Shown here: positions 35,331 to 43,400 of the stretch, in pieces | Position numbering within the stretch: the first letter of the stretch is position 1 | How the letters are laid out: each line of letters begins with the position of its first letter | Assembly (NCBI GenBank): GCA_902486425.1 | Contig: CABTOK010000009.1 | Span: 1-64,000, forward strand | DNA from: UBA11475 sp902486425 | GTDB lineage: Bacteria > Bacillota > Clostridia > Christensenellales > Borkfalkiaceae | Length of the DNA stretch: 64,000 bases | Direction: 5' to 3' | Made by a program: the position numbers and the translations under genes | Notes under the pieces: model-generated | The model's database searches: none | The model's input: only the letters and a program-made list of their open reading frames with translations | Told to the model about the DNA's origin: nothing

Positions 35331-36779
35331 ATGGTTTTTGTGTACATACTTTGCGGAATTTTAGGGGTTATCCTTGTTCTTTTGTCGACGGTACTGATAA
35401 GAGCCGCTGTGTTCAAACCGAAAAACAACATAAAAGTTTCCGACGATGCGGTAGAGTTTGACCGCGACAGGTCGGTTGAAAACTTACAAAAACTTATCAC
35501 ATTCAGAACGGTTTCCAACGTTGATCCCGAAAAGGAAGACAACGAAGAGTTTGAAAAGCTTGTAAACGAACTCCCGAAGCTCTATCCCGAAGTTTTTAAA
35601 ATCTGCGAGTTCAAAAGATTCGACGGCAGGGCTCTTTTATTTAAATGGAAGGGAAGAACCGAAGGCGATCCGTCCGTTCTTATGGCGCACTACGACGTTG
35701 TACCGGTCGACGAGTCCGCGTGGGAAGAACCGCCGTTTGACGGGGTAATAAAAGACGGCTACCTTTGGGGCAGGGGCGCGATCGATACGAAGGTTACTTT
35801 TAACGCAACCTTAACCGCCGCAAACGAACTGATGAAAACGGGATTCGTTCCCGAAAAGGATATTTATATGGCGTTTTCCGGCGGGGAAGAGGTAGCAGGT
35901 CCCGGCGCCGGAAATATAGTTGATTATTTTGAAAAGTCCGGCATAAGTCCTTCTCTCGTAATAGACGAAGGCGGCGCGGTTGTAGAAGACGTTTTCCCGG
36001 GAGTTAAAGAAAAATGCGGTCTTGTCGGTATAGCCGAAAAGGGCATGATAAACGTTACTTATACGGCAAAGTCGGAGGGAGGACACGCTTCCGCGCCCAA
36101 GCCGCATACGCCGATAGTAACGCTTTCGAAGGCGTGCGCAAAGGTTGAAAATCATCCTTTCGGGTTCCATCTTACAAAACCCGTTGCCGAAATGTTCGAT
36201 ACGCTCGGCAGACGTTCGACCTTTGCTTACAGAATGATTTTCGCCAACTTATGGCTTTTTAAAGGAGTTCTCGATAAACTTTGCGTAAAGTCCGGCGGCG
36301 AACTCAACGCTCTCGTCCGAACAACGGTAGCGTTTACCAAGATGAAGGGCAGCGACGCATTCAACGTCATTCCGACCGAAGCGAAGATGCTTTCGAACAT
36401 AAGGCTCAACCCCGAAGACAGCATACAATCTGCTATCGGATATCTTAATAAAGTAATCGGAGATGAAACCGTAAACGTTGCGGTTGACGGTAACGGCATG
36501 GAACCGACTATCGTTTCGGACATAGATTGCGACGGTTATAAAAAAGTCGCTTCGGCAGTCGCTTCCACGTGGAAGGGAACCGTCGTCGCGCCATATCTGA
36601 TGGTTCAGGGTTCGGACAGTCGCAGATACCAGCGCATAACCGATAAAATTTACAGATTTTCCGCTGTGGAATTAAGTAAAGAAGAGCGTTCAACCATACA
36701 CGGCAATAACGAAAGAATAAAAATCGAAACGGTTAAAAAGTCGGTCGAGTTTTATATACGACTTATTAAGTCCTGCTGA
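35331..36779 (+). CDS. Membrane-anchored M20 metallopeptidase
   Basis: A zinc peptidase of the M20 family, closest in form to the CPS1/PM20D1 carboxypeptidases. An N-terminal helix (about 3-25) anchors the 482-residue protein. Zinc-site motifs are AHYDVVPV (about residue 118), GRGAIDTKVTF (Asp ligand) and SGGEEVAGPG (catalytic Glu); DEGGAV gives a later acidic ligand. It probably hydrolyses peptides or N-acyl amino acids at the membrane. AAAGGAGG is an excellent ribosome site at the chosen ATG. Monocistronic. Confidence 0.9.
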   Translation: MVFVYILCGILGVILVLLSTVLIRAAVFKPKNNIKVSDDAVEFDRDRSVENLQKLITFRTVSNVDPEKEDNEEFEKLVNELPKLYPEVFKICEFKRFDGRALLFKWKGRTEGDPSVLMAHYDVVPVDESAWEEPPFDGVIKDGYLWGRGAIDTKVTFNATLTAANELMKTGFVPEKDIYMAFSGGEEVAGPGAGNIVDYFEKSGISPSLVIDEGGAVVEDVFPGVKEKCGLVGIAEKGMINVTYTAKSEGGHASAPKPHTPIVTLSKACAKVENHPFGFHLTKPVAEMFDTLGRRSTFAYRMIFANLWLFKGVLDKLCVKSGGELNALVRTTVAFTKMKGSDAFNVIPTEAKMLSNIRLNPEDSIQSAIGYLNKVIGDETVNVAVDGNGMEPTIVSDIDCDGYKKVASAVASTWKGTVVAPYLMVQGSDSRRYQRITDKIYRFSAVELSKEERSTIHGNNERIKIETVKKSVEFYIRLIKSC

Positions 36780-36877
36780 ATCCGGCTTTAACTGCGGATA
36801 AATCGTCAGTAGCGAGCAAAAAATACAGGTAAAAATATCCGGTTTTTTACGGATATTATATTTTCACTTTCCTTTTG

Positions 36878-36911
36878 AAAAGAACGGCGGAGTAAAATCC
36901 GTCGTTCTTTT
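36878..36911. terminator. Bidirectional terminator between M20 peptidase and spoVB
   Basis: A 14-bp stem (AAAAGAACGGCGGA with TCCGTCGTTCTTTT, one G-U) between two converging genes, with A and T runs at both ends. Confidence 0.85.
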
Positions 36912-36945
36912 AGATATAATGAATTTTCGTTAAGGTAAAAAAGTT

Positions 36946-38523
36946 TTAATGTTCAGCGTAACGGTTTTCACCGTTTGATCTTATTTTTGCGTTGCCGTTT
37001 CGCTTGTTTTTTGTTTTACGCTCAGACAATTTATTTTTGATTACGCTAAAAAAATCTTTTATATTCACGAGACCGAATACAACGAAGAACAGTCCGTCGA
37101 ATATTACAAGAAGACACGAGCATAATACTGCCGTCAAAATACCGCCGAGGTACTTGATAAGAAGAGATTTGAGTAAAAAGCCGAGTGCGGAAGTCGGTAT
37201 CAGAAAGATAAGCGAGTAAAAAGCGAACCCGCCGAATTTAAGCTTCACGCCCGTCTTTTTTCTGATTAAAAACAGATTGACCGCAGTATTTGTTCCGAAT
37301 ACGAGAACGTAGCACAAAACAAGTGAATTTGCACCCATAACCGCAGGTAAAAACCAGATAGATACGAGCATCAGAGCGGTGCTTGTCAAAAAAGAAAAAA
37401 ATGTTGAAAGTTCTTCGCCTACCGAGTTAAGCATGCTCGTGGTTAAGCTGTTCACGCACAGAAGCACCGTGAGAATCGCCGCTCGCGAAGTAAATAATCC
37501 TCCGCCTTGCGAGCCGAAGATCAATAATCCGATTTCTTCGCCGAAGCATAAAAACACAGGTACGCACAGCGACGATAAAAACACAGTTACGTTCAGAGCC
37601 TTTTCTATATCGCTCTTCAGCGCGGCTTCGTCTTTTTTATAAAAACTTTCGGCAATTTTCGGGATAAGCACGATCGTAAACGGTCCTGTTATCGACATCG
37701 GCGCGGAAAGAAGCGGCATAGCCATTCCGAAAAACGCTCCGTACGCGGCGGTCGCTTCCGCTTTTCCGAACCCCGCGGCGATGAGTCGTAAAGGGAACAC
37801 GACTGAAACGATCGAAGACACGAGACTGCCCGCGCTTCTTACGGCGGTTACGGGGAGACTGCTTTTAAAAAGCGGTTTCAATTCCCGCCTGGGATTTTTT
37901 ATTTTGCCTTTGCGGTAAATGTAAAACGCCGTTCCCAAAGAAAATGAAACTATGTAAGACGCGCCGACCGCGATTATGGCGTACTTTGCTCCCGTAAAAG
38001 GATCCGAAGCCGTAAATATAAGCGCGACGCCGACCGCGATCATAACCGCTTCTTCGATAAGTTCTATAACGCTGTACGGCAAAAAATCGTTATTGCCCCA
38101 AAAAATTCCCCTCAAGACAGAATAAAGCGAGTTGAGCGCGAGTACGGGTATAATAAGACTGAAAAGAGGCAGACACCTTTCGTCTGCGAATAAAAAACCG
38201 AAAAGCGACGGGAAAAGCAGAACCGTTATCGTCACGGGAACGGTGAATACTATCGAACTTAAAAATCCCGCAGTCGAAACCCCGTCTATGCGGTTGCCTT
38301 TGCCTTCCGAACGATATTTTGTGATAAGTCGCGATACGGTAGCCGGTATTCCGGAGCAAGAAAGAGTCATTAAAAGAGCAAATACCGAGAGAGCTATCTG
38401 ATAAAGCCCCAAACCTTCGCTTCCGATCGTGCGGGAAAGATAAATGCGATATAAAAAACCTAAAAATTTTTCGGCGAGAGAAAAAACAGTTACAACCGCC
38501 GTCGTCTTGAATAGTCCGTCCAT
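36946..38523 (-). CDS. spoVB: SpoVB-type lipid flippase
   Basis: A polytopic membrane protein (525 residues, about 14 helices) of the MATE-like oligosaccharidyl-lipid flippase superfamily. The N-terminus (LAEKFLGFLYRIYLSRTIGSEGLG) and CSGIPATVSRLITKY match SpoVB of spore formers, needed for spore cortex peptidoglycan, rather than MurJ. The last 25 residues are basic and hydrophilic. The name is by similarity; several SpoVB-like paralogues exist per genome, so another of them could be the true functional counterpart. Confidence 0.85.
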   Translation of the reverse strand: MDGLFKTTAVVTVFSLAEKFLGFLYRIYLSRTIGSEGLGLYQIALSVFALLMTLSCSGIPATVSRLITKYRSEGKGNRIDGVSTAGFLSSIVFTVPVTITVLLFPSLFGFLFADERCLPLFSLIIPVLALNSLYSVLRGIFWGNNDFLPYSVIELIEEAVMIAVGVALIFTASDPFTGAKYAIIAVGASYIVSFSLGTAFYIYRKGKIKNPRRELKPLFKSSLPVTAVRSAGSLVSSIVSVVFPLRLIAAGFGKAEATAAYGAFFGMAMPLLSAPMSITGPFTIVLIPKIAESFYKKDEAALKSDIEKALNVTVFLSSLCVPVFLCFGEEIGLLIFGSQGGGLFTSRAAILTVLLCVNSLTTSMLNSVGEELSTFFSFLTSTALMLVSIWFLPAVMGANSLVLCYVLVFGTNTAVNLFLIRKKTGVKLKFGGFAFYSLIFLIPTSALGFLLKSLLIKYLGGILTAVLCSCLLVIFDGLFFVVFGLVNIKDFFSVIKNKLSERKTKNKRNGNAKIRSNGENRYAEH

Positions 38524-38648
38524 AGTTTAATATTATTATAAAAGGACATGTTTTATGAAGGTTAATTTATAAAATCGTTCTCGGTTCGGAGTATATAACG
38601 GGCGATGTAATCCGACTGTTTTGGACTTATCGCGGTAAATTTTATATA

Positions 38649-38672
38649 CACCTGTGTTGCCGAAAGGTAACC
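38649..38672 (+). repeat. 24-nt ACCTGT motif, copy 4
   Basis: CACCTGTGTTGCCGAAAGGT then AACC. With copy 7 it shares an extended tail (AACCAAAA, then TAAAAT and TATC). Confidence 0.5.
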
Positions 38673-38707
38673 AAAACGTAAAATTTATCAGGGGAGCGTA
38701 AGAAAGA

Positions 38708-38731
38708 TACCTGTATCTTTGAAACCGTACC
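38708..38731 (+). repeat. 24-nt ACCTGT motif, copy 5
   Basis: TACCTGTATCTTTGAAACCG then TACC, only 35 bases after copy 4, in the same intergenic gap. Confidence 0.5.
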
Positions 38732-39190
38732 GATACAAGACTGAGATGCCGAACGATAGCTGTTGTAAAAATAACCGGCCCTTTTTCCGTAAAGCCGCCG
38801 TAATGCTGTAATATAATATTAGAATATATATAATATAAAAAAACCTATTAAAAAAGAAAATATTATTTTATAAAATTAAGTTAAAAACGGACGGGTAAAG
38901 GAGAAGAGCGGATAAATAAAAGGGGAAGTAGCCAATGGCGGTAAAATTGCTTCCGCTCCGCAATACTGCATAAAAGCCGAAAAATTTCGGCAAAATTTCA
39001 GCTGCAAAGTTTTATCGGGATAGATGCGAAAACGACGAGATTTTGTCACTTTATGATAAAAAAGTAACACCGCACAAAAATGTGTAGCTAAAATATATAA
39101 AATAAACTTAATTTATATGTACAAATTGCACAAATGACTTGGACAAAAATGCCAAAAGTATTTTTTTACAAAAAGTTTTTCGAAAAAAAA
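38732..39190. other. AT-rich intergenic stretch before the purine permease
   Basis: No gene is convincing here. The stretch holds the palindrome GCCGAAAAATTTCGGC (about 38977-38992), purine-rich sequence with GGAGAAGAGCGG and GGGGAAGTAG (38900-38930), and a run of A/T up to the permease promoter. A 64-codon open frame on the minus strand (38876-39070) has low-complexity composition and no ribosome site. Confidence 0.5.
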
Positions 39191-39191
39191 T

Positions 39192-39220
39192 TTGTCATAT
39201 AGGCTTTACGGTGGTAAAAT
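39192..39220 (+). promoter_or_regulatory. Promoter of the NCS2 permease
   Basis: TTGTCA (39192-39197), 17 nt, TAAAAT (39215-39220). The leader is only about 22 nt, too short for a purine riboswitch. Confidence 0.65.
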
Positions 39221-39248
39221 GAAGGTATCTTTTTTATGGAGGTTCTTT

Positions 39249-40667
39249 ATGAACAAGTTTTTGAAATTCCTCGGTTTCGACGGAACGAAAACAACCGTAA
39301 AGACTGAAATCATCGCAGGCGTAACAACCTTCATGACGATGGTTTACATTCTTATGGTTAACGCGGGCATGTTCTCAGCTATTCCCGGACTTAGTTATGG
39401 TGCAGCTTACATAGCGACTGCTATCGGCGCAATCGTCGGAACGCTTTTAATGGCATTCCTTGCTAAAATGCCTTTGGCTCAGGCTCCCGGCATGGGCGTA
39501 AACGCTTTCATCGTTTACACTTTGGTTATATTTGGTGGACAGGGTATATCTTATGCAAATGCAATGATGTTCACTCTTCTTGACGGTGCTATCTTCGTTA
39601 TCCTTACCGTAACCGGATTAAGAAAGCAGATCTTCGAAGCTATTCCCGTTTCCGTAAGACACGCTATTACCGTAGGTATCGGCTTATTTATCGCTTTCAT
39701 CGGTATGCAGAACGCTGGAATCATTGTTAACAACGATTCCACTCTCGTAACCTTCGTATCGTTCAACCTTCTCGCTAAAAACAAAAGCTTAATGAGTATG
39801 TTGACGGCCGCTGTAGCTATATTCGGCGTTATGCTTATAGCTGTTCTCGAACACAAAAAGGTTAAAGGCGGCATCCTTTGGGGTATCCTCGGATCGACCG
39901 TTCTTTACTACATCGCTTTAGGTCTCGGCGTTGCCGCAGGCAGCGAATCTTGTAAAGCAGTGTTTGAGGGAATTTCTTTCTCTAACCCGTTCGCCGCTTT
40001 TGGTGACTGGGGTAAACAGGCAGTAGGTAAGGTATTTACCGAAGGCTTCAACTTCTCGGGTTATACCGGAACGACCGGCGGTCTTATCCTTCTTATTGCT
40101 ACCACCGCTCTTTCGCTCTGCATGATCGATATGTTCGATACCATCGGAACTTTATACGGAGCATGCGCTAAGGGTAACCTTCTTGATGAAAACGGCGTTC
40201 CCCTTAACATGAACAAATGTATGCTTGCCGACGCTATCGCTACATGCGTAGGCGCTATCGGCGGTACTTCCACCGTTACCACTTTCGTTGAATCGACCTC
40301 GGGCGTTGCTGCCGGCGGCAAATCCGGTCTTACCGCACTTGTTACTGCTTGCTGCTTCATCTTAGCAATGTTCTTAAGCCCCATCGCTCAGCTCGTTCCG
40401 TCCTGTGCTACGGCTGCGGCTCTTATCTGGGTAGGCGTTCTTATGATGAACTCCGTTGTTAAGATTGATTGGAACAGCCCCATCGAAGCTGTTGTTGGTT
40501 TCTTCACCTTCATCGTAATGATTCTCGGCTACTCGATCTCCAAAGGTATCGGTATGGGTATCCTCGTATACATCTTCCTTAACCTTTGCACCGGCAAAGT
40601 AAAAGATATCAAAGTTTCCACCTGGGTTATCGGCGTTATCTACCTTGCTACCTTCCTTTTGACCTGA
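39249..40667 (+). CDS. NCS2 family adenine/guanine/hypoxanthine permease
   Basis: A purine base/proton symporter of the AzgA-like NCS2 group (472 residues, about 13 helices). Diagnostic text includes KTEIIAGVTTFMTMVYILMVN at the start, APGMGVNAF, DMFDTIGTLYG and GGTSTVTTFVESTSGVAAGG. B. subtilis PbuG and PbuO belong here. I start it at 39249, after TGGAGG; the longer frame crosses the promoter. Codon use differs subtly from neighbours, with more CTT/GTT/GCT-rich text, consistent with high expression. A phosphoribosyltransferase for purines lies 4.5 kb downstream. Confidence 0.93.
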   Translation: MNKFLKFLGFDGTKTTVKTEIIAGVTTFMTMVYILMVNAGMFSAIPGLSYGAAYIATAIGAIVGTLLMAFLAKMPLAQAPGMGVNAFIVYTLVIFGGQGISYANAMMFTLLDGAIFVILTVTGLRKQIFEAIPVSVRHAITVGIGLFIAFIGMQNAGIIVNNDSTLVTFVSFNLLAKNKSLMSMLTAAVAIFGVMLIAVLEHKKVKGGILWGILGSTVLYYIALGLGVAAGSESCKAVFEGISFSNPFAAFGDWGKQAVGKVFTEGFNFSGYTGTTGGLILLIATTALSLCMIDMFDTIGTLYGACAKGNLLDENGVPLNMNKCMLADAIATCVGAIGGTSTVTTFVESTSGVAAGGKSGLTALVTACCFILAMFLSPIAQLVPSCATAAALIWVGVLMMNSVVKIDWNSPIEAVVGFFTFIVMILGYSISKGIGMGILVYIFLNLCTGKVKDIKVSTWVIGVIYLATFLLT

Positions 40668-40690
40668 TAGTTAAAAGACTTAAATTGAAT

Positions 40691-40727
40691 AAAAAGGGTC
40701 GCGGCTCATAGCATGCGATCCTTTTTT
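40691..40727 (+). terminator. Terminator after the purine permease
   Basis: AAAAAGG and TCGC pair with GCGA and CCTTTTT (one mismatch) around a 12-base loop, ending in T6. Confidence 0.7.
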
Positions 40728-40742
40728 AACGCCTTAATATAA

Positions 40743-40773
40743 AAAAGCGACGCCTTATATCTGCGTCGCTTTT
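40743..40773 (-). terminator. Terminator of the thyA-folA operon
   Basis: AAAAGCGACGC pairs with GCGTCGCTTTT; on the minus strand it is followed by T residues and lies 35 bases after the folA stop. Confidence 0.8.
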
Positions 40774-40806
40774 ATCATATTAAAGTAATTTTGTTTTAGT
40801 ATCCGA

Positions 40807-41310
40807 TTAAAATTTTAATACGTTGTTGTTTTTGTAGGTGGTGAACCTTATCGTATAGCCGTTCGTTTCAATGGGATCGGAAGCGTAAACGCAGTCAAAG
40901 TTTTGGCTTTTATCGAGGTTCTCGTAAAAAACTTCGGCTTCGCCGTCGGCATCTACTTTGGTAACGTAAATTTCTCCGCAATAGGGGAGCATGGTCTTAT
41001 AAAACATTGCGCCGCCGATTACGAATACGTCTTCGCCGTCATATCCTTTAAGTTTGTCCGAAAGCTCTTTTAAGCTGTGTACGATAACGCAATCGTCTCT
41101 TTCAACAGAGTCGGGGGCGAGAACGATATTGGTTCTGTTTTTAAGAGGCTTCGATCCCGGAAAGGATAAAAGAGTATTGTAACCCATACAGCATACTTTG
41201 CCGGAAGTTGTGGTTCTGAAAAATTTCATGTCTTCGGGGATAGAGAACAAAAGTCCGTTCTTTTTGCCGATACCCCAGTTTTCGTCTACGGCAACTATAG
41301 CTTTTATCAT
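40807..41310 (-). CDS. folA: Dihydrofolate reductase
   Basis: Regenerates tetrahydrofolate, which thymidylate synthase oxidises. The 167-residue protein has the standard N-terminus (IVAVDENWGIGKKNGLLFSIPEDMKFFR, with the active-site acidic residue) and the NADPH segment VFVIGGAMFYK. It overlaps the thyA stop by four bases, so the two linked enzymes are translationally coupled. Last gene of the operon TM1266-SDR-thyA-folA. Confidence 0.96.
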   Translation of the reverse strand: MIKAIVAVDENWGIGKKNGLLFSIPEDMKFFRTTTSGKVCCMGYNTLLSFPGSKPLKNRTNIVLAPDSVERDDCVIVHSLKELSDKLKGYDGEDVFVIGGAMFYKTMLPYCGEIYVTKVDADGEAEVFYENLDKSQNFDCVYASDPIETNGYTIRFTTYKNNNVLKF

Positions 41311-42137
41311 ATGGCAACCTCTATTTTTTCTTCGAGTTTGGTGAATTCGTATCCTTCGAGCTTAAAGTCGTCTACGGTAAAGTCGTAAAAGTTCTTTATA
41401 TCGGGATTGATCCAAAATTTGGGAGCGGGATACTTCGGGTTCTTGAGTATCTTTTCGACTAAAGGAATATGTCTGTCGTAAATGTGCGCGTCCGCTATGA
41501 CGTGGACGAGTTCGCCGACTTTCAAGCCGGAAACCTGCGCGAACATATGCATTAAAACTGCGTACTGGACTACGTTCCAGTTGTTTGCGGTCAGAACGTC
41601 GTTGCTTCTCTGGTTAAGTATTCCGTTCAGAGTGTCGCCCGTTACGTTGAAGGTCATCGAATAAGCGCAGGGGTAAAGGTTCATCTCGTGAAGATCCTGA
41701 TGGACGTAAATGTTCGTCATTATTCTTCTCGAAGCGGGATTGTTTTTAAGATCGTATAAAGCCCTGTCTACCTGATCGAATTCGCCTTCGGGATAAACGT
41801 GCTTTACACCGAGCTGATAGCCGTACGCTTTGCCGATGGAACCGGTTTCGTCCGCCCAGCTGTCCCATATGTGACTGTTAAGGTCATGCACGTTGTTGGA
41901 CTTTTTTTGCCAGATCCATAAAATTTCGTCTACGGCGGATTTGAAAGCCGTACGGCGGAGAGTAATTATCGGGAATTCTTTCGATAAATCGTATCTGTTG
42001 ACTATGCAGAATTTTTTAATAGTGTGCGCGGGCGTTCCGTCTTCCCAATGGGGGCGGACCTTTGAGTTTGTGTCCCACGTTCCTTGATCCAGAATTTCCC
42101 TGCAGGTTGAAATGAATATATCGTCGGCTATGCTCAT
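41307..42137 (-). CDS. thyA: Thymidylate synthase (ThyA, B. subtilis ThyA-like)
   Basis: Makes dTMP from dUMP using methylene-tetrahydrofolate. The 276-residue protein has the catalytic cysteine in LYPCAYSMTFNV, the phosphate-binding QRSND, and the C-terminal DAHIYDRH. The LYPCAY form, instead of the common LPPCH, resembles B. subtilis ThyA (phage phi3T-type) rather than E. coli ThyA. A GGAG site precedes the ATG. A folate-dependent step coupled with folA, and with folT by theme. Confidence 0.95.
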   Translation of the reverse strand: MSIADDIFISTCREILDQGTWDTNSKVRPHWEDGTPAHTIKKFCIVNRYDLSKEFPIITLRRTAFKSAVDEILWIWQKKSNNVHDLNSHIWDSWADETGSIGKAYGYQLGVKHVYPEGEFDQVDRALYDLKNNPASRRIMTNIYVHQDLHEMNLYPCAYSMTFNVTGDTLNGILNQRSNDVLTANNWNVVQYAVLMHMFAQVSGLKVGELVHVIADAHIYDRHIPLVEKILKNPKYPAPKFWINPDIKNFYDFTVDDFKLEGYEFTKLEEKIEVAI

Positions 42138-42158
42138 TTGTGCTCCTTATGCGTTTTG

Positions 42159-43013
42159 TTAAAACGCGTCTTTTGTCTGTTTTTTCCAGCGGTTTGCTAT
42201 AAATTTGAGTTTAACGTTTTCCGGGACGAATTTCATAAGAGTGTATAAAGATTTGTTCCAGAATCCGGGTATTACGAGTTTTTTGTTTTTGCGAACGCCT
42301 TTTACGGATTTATTAACCACAAAGTCGGGCGTCTTTGCCGAAATTTTGCCCCAAAGTCCCTGTCCTTTTATATCGTCGCATATGTCGGGACGGGTGTAAA
42401 CTCCGCCCGGGAGAACCGTTGTTACGTTTACTTTGCCTTTGAGTTCAACTCTTAACGACTTGAAAAAGTTCGTAAGACAAGCTTTCGTCGCCGAGTAAAG
42501 CTGAAAGTAAGGCATGGGCGAAACGCCCGAAAGCGAAGATACGGTTATTATTTCGGGCAAGTTCCTTTTCTTTCCGCTTGTTGTATTACCGGCATTTTTT
42601 CGGTTGGCTTTTGTATTACCTGTATCGCCGAAGTCTAACCTTTCCAAAAACATATGTGTTAAAGAAATCGTCGCTTCGACGTTTACGCGAATCTGGAAAA
42701 TCACCTTATCGTCCGTGTAGCTTAAAAAGGCTTTCTGAATATCTGCTCCCGCAACGTTCACGAGACGGGTTACCGATATTTCATTGTTATCGGCATAAGT
42801 GAAAAGATTGTCGCGACTCTGTCTGTTTGTAAGATCCGCCGGGAGATATTTAACCGAAATCGAATCGTTAAGCATTAAAAGCTCTTCTTTTAATGCGGCA
42901 AGTTTTTCTTCCGACCGTCCTGTGATAAAAAGGTTACATCCTTCCTTTGCGTAATAGCGGCAAAAAGCCTTGCCTATTCCGCCGGTCGCGCCCGTTATAA
43001 AGGTGTATTCCAT
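42159..43013 (-). CDS. Short-chain dehydrogenase/reductase
   Basis: An NAD(P)-dependent SDR oxidoreductase of 284 residues. The cofactor motif TGATGGIGKAF (residue 7 on), the NVAGADI segment (usually NNAG), catalytic Ser in TVSSLSG and YSATK are present. Between the helix ending MFLERLDF and the strand LPEIITV lies an extra segment of about 20 residues that is a tandem repeat (GNTKANRKNA, GNTTSGKKRN) and whose DNA contains a copy of the 24-nt motif. The C-terminal part (FWNKSLYTLMKFVP) suggests membrane association. Starts three bases after the TM1266 gene. Substrate unknown. Confidence 0.88.
   Translation of the reverse strand: MEYTFITGATGGIGKAFCRYYAKEGCNLFITGRSEEKLAALKEELLMLNDSISVKYLPADLTNRQSRDNLFTYADNNEISVTRLVNVAGADIQKAFLSYTDDKVIFQIRVNVEATISLTHMFLERLDFGDTGNTKANRKNAGNTTSGKKRNLPEIITVSSLSGVSPMPYFQLYSATKACLTNFFKSLRVELKGKVNVTTVLPGGVYTRPDICDDIKGQGLWGKISAKTPDFVVNKSVKGVRKNKKLVIPGFWNKSLYTLMKFVPENVKLKFIANRWKKQTKDAF
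42617..42640 (+). repeat. 24-nt ACCTGT motif, copy 6 (inside the SDR gene)
   Basis: TACCTGTATCGCCGAAGTCT then AACC on the plus strand, antisense to the SDR gene, where it encodes RLDFGDTGN. Next to it is a direct repeat (GGTAATACAA...AAGC on the minus strand, twice, about 33 nt apart). Confidence 0.5.
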
Positions 43014-43015
43014 AA

Positions 43016-43255
43016 TTATTTTGCGAGTAAAAGCTTGCTTGTAACGCCTTTAAGCATGCCGAGTTTTCCGGAAAGCGCATTAAGAACTTCCTGCGGGGCG
43101 TCGAGAATAACGCTTATCACGCTCAAATTTCTTTCTTTTTGGGGGATTCCCATTCTGCCGTTTATGTATTTTGCGTTTTCATGCAAAAGTTCGTTGATTT
43201 TTACGGTGCTTTCGGGATCCTTTACGACTATCGCGAGTATTGCGAGAACGTTCAT
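43016..43255 (-). CDS. TM1266-type regulator (iron-only hydrogenase system)
   Basis: A 79-residue ACT/NikR-like domain protein. The sequence closely follows the TM1266 family: an N-terminal strand (LAILAIVVKD), NELLHENAKYINGRMGIP in the middle and ALSGKLGMLKGV near the end. Members are found beside [FeFe]-hydrogenase genes and are annotated as system regulators, although their ligand and mechanism are unclear. Here it heads an operon with an SDR, thyA and folA and no hydrogenase gene. Confidence 0.85.
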   Translation of the reverse strand: MNVLAILAIVVKDPESTVKINELLHENAKYINGRMGIPQKERNLSVISVILDAPQEVLNALSGKLGMLKGVTSKLLLAK

Positions 43256-43279
43256 TTTATATTCTCCGATGTTAAAGTT

Positions 43280-43309
43280 TAAGAGAATGCGATATCAGAT
43301 ATTCTCTTA
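43280..43309 (-). promoter_or_regulatory. Leader hairpin upstream of the TM1266-thyA-folA operon
   Basis: TAAGAGAAT (43280-43288) pairs perfectly with ATTCTCTTA (43301-43309) around a 12-base loop, 25 bases before the first start codon. AT-rich -10-like sequence (TAAAATATAAT on the minus strand) lies just upstream. It could be an operator or a stabilising 5' hairpin. Confidence 0.4.
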
Positions 43310-43400
43310 AATTATATTTTACCATATTTTATTTTATATTTCAATAGTTCACAGATTAAAAGGTATCTCGCGCGGAGTTATTTTTACGAATTTCCTTTCG

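Noticed and set aside
37545..37570. Minus-strand copy of the ACCTGT motif in spoVB
   Set aside because: TACCTGTGTT is present but the central CCGAA and terminal ACC are absent; explained by coding sequence.
38876..39070. 64-codon minus-strand open frame before the purine permease
   Set aside because: No ribosome site, low-complexity composition and no recognisable similarity.
39221..39248. Purine riboswitch before the NCS2 permease
   Set aside because: The predicted leader is about 22 nt, far shorter than the aptamer.
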